From assembly GCF_000002075.1 (NCBI RefSeq), contig NW_004797291.1:2442503-2506502 (forward strand): 64,000 bases of DNA, read 5' to 3'. The notes beneath the pieces were generated by a model. The model was not told the origin of the DNA. It searched no databases and saw nothing but the letters and a program-made list of their open reading frames with translations. The stretch comes from Aplysia californica. Taxonomy: Eukaryota > Mollusca > Gastropoda > Aplysiida > Aplysiidae. The translations under genes and the position numbers were made by a program. Shown here piece after piece: positions 57,495 through 64,000 of this stretch. Position 1 is the stretch's first letter. Every line of letters begins with the position of its first letter.

Positions 57495-58155
57495 GAGGAC
57501 TTCCGTAACGAGCGACCACTATTTATTCAAGATTGTACTTGTTCAGCACCACAATTCTTATGGGAGACCGAGAGCCACTGTTATACCACCCGGACATGAC
57601 AAAATTACGGTCCTTTGCGCAGTTTTAGGCCGTTCAACGATTTGAAGATCTGAGTCGGGGATTAGTAGAATTTACTCAGGGCGCAGCCATTGTTGACCCC
57701 GCATACTTTATCAACTTCCGCTCTCCGGCAGCGCTGTTTAGGGAGGACTTCCGTAACGAGCGACCACTATGAGACAGAGTAGAATTGAGGGCTTGGGGCA
57801 GGGATAGGGGTAGGTCTAGGCCTTTTCTTTATTGTGTTTGATGGGGTGGTCGCTCGTTACGGAAGTCCTTCCCATGTTTATTTCCCTCACTCACAGGTTT
57901 GATTCCCAGCCACGCCACTGATTTTCTAATCATGTCATATTATTGTGTTTGCCTTATGATGTTAACATGTCACTAATAATTTCCATTCCAGGTGAAGAGA
58001 CAAAGGAAGGCAAGAGGAATACAAAGTAGCCTAACACAAACGAAGTTTACTGTTATTGCCCAACCAAATACTAAACCCTATCTTTTACATACCCACTCAA
58101 AAGTCCCTTCTTTATTGCGTACATTGGAGTGGTCGCTCGTTACGGAAGTCCTTCC
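57495..58155 (+). mobile_element. MITE with 9-bp target duplication (GGAGGACTTCCGTAACGAGC)
   Basis: Inverted ends GGAGGACTTCCGTAACGAGC and GCTCGTTACGGAAGTCCTTCC. The 9-bp AAAATGGCG is duplicated at 57486-57494 and 58156-58164, suggesting a Mutator-type mechanism. It hosts a smaller relative at 57741-57873. Non-coding. Confidence 0.85.
57741..57873 (+). mobile_element. 133-bp MITE with the same ends, nested in its relative
   Basis: Ends match those of the outer element over about 24 bp. The interior (GGCTTGGGGCAGGGATAGG, TTCTTTATTGTGTTTGATGG) matches the partial copy at 26938-27020. Target duplication is unclear (TGTTTA on both sides). Confidence 0.8.
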
Positions 58156-58530
58156 AAAATGGCGACCCCATAGTTCGGCTCGATTCGAAAAGTGAAATAG
58201 CCAGTAGCAAATTAGCTTACTATTTATTGTGCTATAACGTAATTTTTTCTTGGCTTTTATCAATGAAAGTGGCTATTCTCACCCACCCGGAAGTTCTCGC
58301 AAGATCAACTCCTCCCCTCCTCTCTCTTTCTGAATACTGACTATCGGTGTGGACGATCAAATTGACCAACACAAAGTTAAAAAATGATGTTAAAACACAA
58401 AAGTAAATTAATTTGGTTGTCTACAAAGATGCTACGGCTATTTAACTTTTCGAACCGAGCCGAACTACGCGGGTCGCCATTTTGTTTTGCCCGGAAATTC
58501 TCGCGCTACTCCTCTCTCTTTCTCTCTCTC

Positions 58531-59638
58531 TCCACTGCCCACAGACAAAATTGTACGCTTTCAGTAGGCTACAGTAGTAATGGAACGTTTGTTCACGACA
58601 CAGAAATCTACAATTTTTCTGTTATCACAGTAGTGTAGAATTCTGGGCGCTTTTTCGGTAGATCTAGTTCCCACCCCGCATTTGTTATTCGCCGGTTTTG
58701 GCCCCAAGAGTAGGGGGATTTCAGGGGGGCTTGCCCCCCTGACCTAATAAAAACAAGGTGGGGGGTTTCAGGGGGGCATGCCCCCATGAATTTTACCACA
58801 ATTTAATGTTTTGCAGTTGTTAGGTTTGACATCTTAGCTTGCCGCTAATCAAACGTATATAGATCTAGATCTAGAAAGATCTAGATCTAGAAATCTAGAT
58901 CTAGATGTAGGTCAGGCTCTATCAAATAAGGGGGGTGGGAACTACCGAAAAAGCGCCGAATTCTGTGGTTTAGGGTGAACGCGCACCAGGTGAGAATAGC
59001 CACAAGACTCGCCTGCACTATTCTCACTCCGGGTGAGAATAGAGGTGGCCTTTATCAATTTGATCATCCACACCGATAGACAGTAGAATCTATTCCAAAA
59101 TGAGGAAAAACAGGTCTTGTTTCACACCGGGTGAGAATAGCCTACGCTGGCAAGTCTCACCCACGGCGAGAGGTAGTCAGAGGTAGATCTAGATCTAATC
59201 TAGAATCTAGATTCTAGATCTAGCCTAAAAATCTAGATTAGATCGTATTTTTTTCTCACCCCGGGAGAGAATAGCCACTTCCTTCGAAGAATTCACGGCA
59301 ACATCGTCTAGAATTCTATCAGGACAGCTAAATTTCTAGATCTAGCATCACGAGTACGAAAGCAGGGCCCACAAGGCTACCCCAACGGCAGGCCATACCA
59401 CATGGTCATGCAAAGGCAGAGTATAGGAATAAGATAGGATAGTGGGCAATCCAACACCAACCCAACTAATCTAGAACCTCTAAAATTAACAGAATATTCC
59501 GTCCACCAATTCAACCACACATAATCAAAATAAACACTAAAATGTAACAATTGTAAATATGCAAGAATACGATTAGTATCATGAAAAGTAAATTATTTTC
59601 ACATTTTCTACGCAGCCACATGGACTCCAGCCACTTAC
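58531..59638. other. repeat-rich stretch, probable RPS9 first intron
   Basis: AGATCT clusters (58858-58905, 59180-59250), a GGTTTCAGGGGGGC direct repeat near 58710-58790, and several GGGTGAGAATAG words. No gene. Confidence 0.5.
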
Positions 59639-59661
59639 CTCGACGGCCACACGATAAAAGG
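59639..59661 (-). promoter_or_regulatory. candidate non-coding first exon of RPS9 with TOP-like start
   Basis: On the minus strand CCTTTTATCGTGTGGCCGTCGAG is followed by a strong donor GTAAGT at 59633-59638. A pyrimidine start resembles the 5'TOP of ribosomal-protein mRNAs. The coding exon has an acceptor 13 bp before its ATG, so an upstream exon is needed; this is the best candidate I saw, 2.9 kb away, unproven. Confidence 0.35.
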
Positions 59662-60219
<558 letters not shown>

Positions 60220-60373
60220 GCGACTGCAGTGCAGTCAGTTAAATTAGCATTCCCATCAACACAACGGATTTTTATAAGAAGGCAGGCTCTTGGACAGCGT
60301 CCCAAAAGAAAACCTGAAATATTATAGGCCTACTTTATGAAGTAAAGACTTCTTCATGCGGGATTCAGACTTA

Positions 60374-61147
<774 letters not shown>

Positions 61148-61980
61148 GTGGGGGCAATCGGACGAGGGAAGACATGGGTAGAGCTTGCGGACAAGGTGAA
61201 AGATGGATTCACTCAGGTGACTGCTACATTAGGGCGTGAATGTCGTGAATGGTCTGAAGGAGCAACACAAGCTAAAATCCAGACTCTAATTAAAGAGAAC
61301 TGCAGAGAGGATGAAACCGTTATCTTTACTAATGGCTCTGTTCAGCGTGGGATCAAATCAGGCTTGGCTTACAAGGCTTCTTACCAAGGAGTAACAGTCC
61401 AGGAGGCATCTGGGGCAACGGGCCCCACTACATCAAGCATGTGCATGGAGATCAAGGCTATCACTAAGGTTCTGAAAAGGCTTTGCACGAATGGATACCT
61501 GAAGGCTACCTTTGTTACAGACTCAATGAGTACTCTGGATAAAATCTTGACCGGCAGCCTCTATGCAGATCGGTTAAAGACAATCCAAGACGGCAAAATC
61601 AGACGCTTGCAGTGGATCTTCTGCCCCTGACCTGCAGGAGTCAAGGGAAATGAAAGAGCAGATAAGCTAGCAGGCTCCGCAAACATAGAGGTAGTGCTTA
61701 CCCTTGACCTTCTAACTGCAGTAGCCCTTGTCCGAGAAAACCTTGCCAGCAGCCGTGAAGAAGACTCCTTCACGAAGGAGGTTGTGATTACGAAAGGAAT
61801 ACAGCCTGGTGAATGTAGGAGGAGCAGGCTGCGTGACCCCATCAGACGCTACAACAACCAGCTGATGAGATGGAGACATTATCAGCCTGCCCACACTGAT
61901 ATGGACCCCCATGAAGAGAGGCGAGGAAGCATGGAGCACCCCGTCTTCCCAAGACCCGAGTTCTACATTAAAGTAATTAA
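61148..61980 (+). mobile_element. RNase H domain of a LINE, degraded
   Basis: One frame runs through with a single TGA at 61628-61630. Ribonuclease H motifs: FTNGSVQRGIKSGLAYKA (first catalytic Asp is Asn here), SMCMEIKAI (Glu kept), VTDSMSTLDKI (Asp kept) and GVKGNERADKLAG (last Asp kept). The PGHAG motif before the last one is spoiled by the TGA. Reverse transcriptase is missing upstream. It resembles the LINE at 27430-28225 in class but not in sequence. Confidence 0.75.
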
Positions 61981-62519
61981 AGTACATTATTGTACTGTTC
62001 AACTAGGCTTCCATTCCTTTTATATTGCCCGTTGCCCCTCCTTTGTTACTCTTCGTTCTCTCTGTTGTTTAATATTTGTGACATGTCTCCTTCCTGTCAG
62101 TCGTGTACAGTTCATGTTCCTCTTTAGTTACCGTTCTTTAAAAGGAATCCTACTTCACCCCCCCCCCCCCTTTCCCACTTGCAGCGGCGCTTCATTCCAT
62201 TTCGTGCACTGCAATCTTTCCATGACAACGATAATAACAGAACCAGAATTGATTACTGATGTGCTTGTAGCCTACCTACGCCTGTGCTTCTGAAGCAGTT
62301 GTGTCTGCAGTTGCTTGTCACTTTCTGATTCTGGCCGTATCGGTTGCCAGGGTCACGACAAGACAATAGTAATTTCAAACACATGCGGATAACTTTAGAA
62401 CGACAGATGTACACCATTAGCCGATATTTATGGTAACAAATATCTTGCTTGACGTCATTGAGGGATTCCCACTTTGTTATCGTTCACGATGGCAACACGA
62501 CCGCAAAGCACAATTGCAG
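61981..62519. other. gene-free stretch
   Basis: Possibly the 3' remnant of the LINE; a C run lies near 62158-62170. No gene. Confidence 0.5.
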
Positions 62520-62521
62520 TA

Positions 62522-63327
62522 TAGTGGAGTCCACTTATAACGAGTCCGGAAAAAACGAGAAGTCTGTTATAAAGACACTATTCTGAAACCCCGTTTTTTC
62601 TCTTCTTTACCTTGGTAAATAAAATACTGCTATAGCGCAATCAAACAAACACGCGAGTCGGCTATAGCGGAATATAGCTGCTGCTGTGTACAGCGCATAG
62701 GCCAATTATACATCATGTAAAACCTCACCAGTTGAGAAACGTGTTGGTGATCTAGCGAAACAAAGAATGGGAGAGCCCATGTGTGTCAACAATGAAGGCC
62801 GGAGCGACTGAGTAGGGAGGGTGTGGCATGCGCAGACAAGCAGAACGCATCGCGTGATAGGCCAGCGTAAGCCTAGTTTAGATTATCAAGGCCTACCGTG
62901 CCTCTCACTTCTCCCGTGCGGGGTGGAGAGGTCACAGCAATGTAATGGATGGAGAGAATGAGTGACGTGCGCAAGCTGACGGAATGCACCACAGGGTGTG
63001 ATGGGGTGGGGGGACAACACAGCGGGTGAGTTAGCCCAGAGCCCTTTCTTTCTGATCGGCAACGCCGAGCTGTCAACATCGCTAGATCTAGCGCTAGAGA
63101 AAGAAACCTGATTCGATTTTTGGTCAAGTAAGACCTAGAGGTCATGTTGAAACAAAATTATCATCAGGGGAGATAGCAAAAGGAAATAAACAGAACACCA
63201 AACTCATATATTAGACCTACTTTACAGTTTCCTTTGAATTTATTACTGGATCCCTTATAGTGAAAATCCTGCTATAACGGACATTTTGCCCCGGTCCTCT
63301 CCCTCTCGTTATAACAGGATTCCACTG
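62522..63327 (+). mobile_element. MITE family F (CAGTGGAGTCCAC) copy 2
   Basis: 806 bp with right end TATAACAGGATTCCACTG and TA on both sides; the first base of the left end is T instead of C. Near-collinear with 40524-41338. Confidence 0.9.
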
Positions 63328-63351
63328 TATTATTAAAGCCTGTAACCTACA

Positions 63352-63625
63352 GTGGCGTGGTGGCGGAGTGGTAAGTGCGCTTGTCTCCAAAGCAGAAAGT
63401 CCAGGTTCGACCCTTGTTTCGGCCGCGGATTTTTTTTTTTTTTGGGGGGGGGGGGGGTTCGCCCACCCACCTCTAATGGGTACATGACTTTGAGTTGGGA
63501 AGTAAAAGAGAAGTAAAGAGAAGTAAAAAAAGATGGTTGGTACTATAAATATCGGCCATGATGGCGTACATCTGTCGTTCTAAAGTCATCCGCATGTATT
63601 TCACACCAACTGCTATACAGGCATG
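63352..63625 (+). mobile_element. tRNA-derived SINE
   Basis: The head TGGCGTGGTGGCGGAGTGG with A box and the B box AGGTTCGACCC resemble a tRNA. It is followed by T/G homopolymers and a body CCACCTCTAATGGGTACATG with TTTGAGTTGGGAAGTAAAAG, which I recall from mollusc SINEs. It does not fold as an intact tRNA, so it is not called a tRNA gene. Confidence 0.65.
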
Positions 63626-64000
63626 ACCTGGCGCCATCGACCGCCCCCAGAACAATCACCCGAACACCTATCAACGGAAAACATTGCTGACTCATCGATT
63701 AAGCACCAGTTACACCCTGTGGCGGCCTTTTGCATTTTTTGTGCCTTTTTCTAATTAAGAACAACACTTCCTAATCATCAGCTAAACCCAATCAGAAAAT
63801 TAACAATGGTCGTTGTATTCCATCTCATTCAGGTGAGAGCCGAATTGGATTTTACTTATTTAAATCTGAGAATAGAAAGGATATTAATTAATTTGTCGAC
63901 ATCTTGTGTTCCTTTAGAGAACCCACCTTTCAGAGTTCGGTATCATCACCATCGAAACCCTATTGGCTATTTTCAATTAACCCTGTCATGACTTTTTGTT
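63626..64000. other. gene-free end of window
   Basis: Nothing recognised. Confidence 0.5.

Larger units (their letters stand above)
57264..58530. repeat. large imperfect inverted repeat
   Basis: Left arm: AACATCATTTTTTAACTTT (57264), GATCGTCCACAACGATA, CAGTATTCAGAAAGAGAG, then GATCTTGCGAGAACTT; it continues after an insertion at 58156-58200. Right side, inverted: the same words in reverse complement at 58290-58405, plus a second inverted piece at 58430-58520 (GCCATTTTG, AGTTCGGCTCGG in reverse). Confidence 0.7.

Noticed and set aside
63352-63425. Possible tRNA gene
   Set aside because: A and B boxes are present, but acceptor and anticodon stems do not pair well and a SINE body follows.

Overview
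This is a eukaryotic genome window, most likely from a gastropod mollusc. That assignment is an inference. It rests on small exons in long repeat-filled introns, animal-type protein genes, tRNA-derived SINEs, RNase H-bearing LINEs, and dense (AGATCT)-type palindromic runs that I associate with snail genomes. No prokaryotic operon, CRISPR array, rRNA gene or convincing standalone tRNA gene is present, and I saw no LTR element. Two assembly gaps occur (13746-14285 and 39451-39922).

Three host genes can be supported. (1) MRM2, the mitochondrial 2'-O-ribose rRNA methyltransferase (FtsJ/RrmJ family), lies on the minus strand with two coding exons between 5881 and 9784 and its whole K-D-K-E catalytic tetrad. 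(2) A ten-exon plus-strand gene (15840-38375) encodes a predicted 377-residue, probably mitochondrial protein: an FMN-binding flavin-reductase-like domain fused to a second conserved-looking domain with WTHEAH and YHETIT motifs, which I cannot name. (3) RPS9, the cytosolic 40S ribosomal protein uS4, lies on the minus strand with four coding exons (51573-56768) giving 194 residues; a non-coding first exon may sit near 59650.

The rest is mostly transposable elements. Positions 1-5340 are a graveyard of hAT, LINE and piggyBac fragments. The introns of the flavin-reductase gene and the 39-50 kb region hold many short elements with terminal inverted repeats beginning CAGT and TA target duplications (Tc1/mariner-like, non-autonomous, 0.17-1.05 kb). 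Several are nested: 29052-31538 (one element with two others inside), 40068-41799 (three levels), 20464-23485 (an inverted-repeat element carrying two LINE pieces), 36592-37801 (a SINE inside an inverted-repeat element) and 57495-58155 (a 9-bp-duplication MITE with a smaller relative inside). SINEs with recognisable target duplications are at 977-1208 and 37075-37601. LINE fragments with RNase H lie at 27430-28225 and 61148-61980.

MRM2 and the flavin-reductase-like protein both look mitochondrial, but they are separate transcription units and I see no functional link. The most interesting protein-level observation is the fusion protein; the most interesting DNA-level observations are the nested elements and the natural empty-site comparison at 57.5-58.5 kb.
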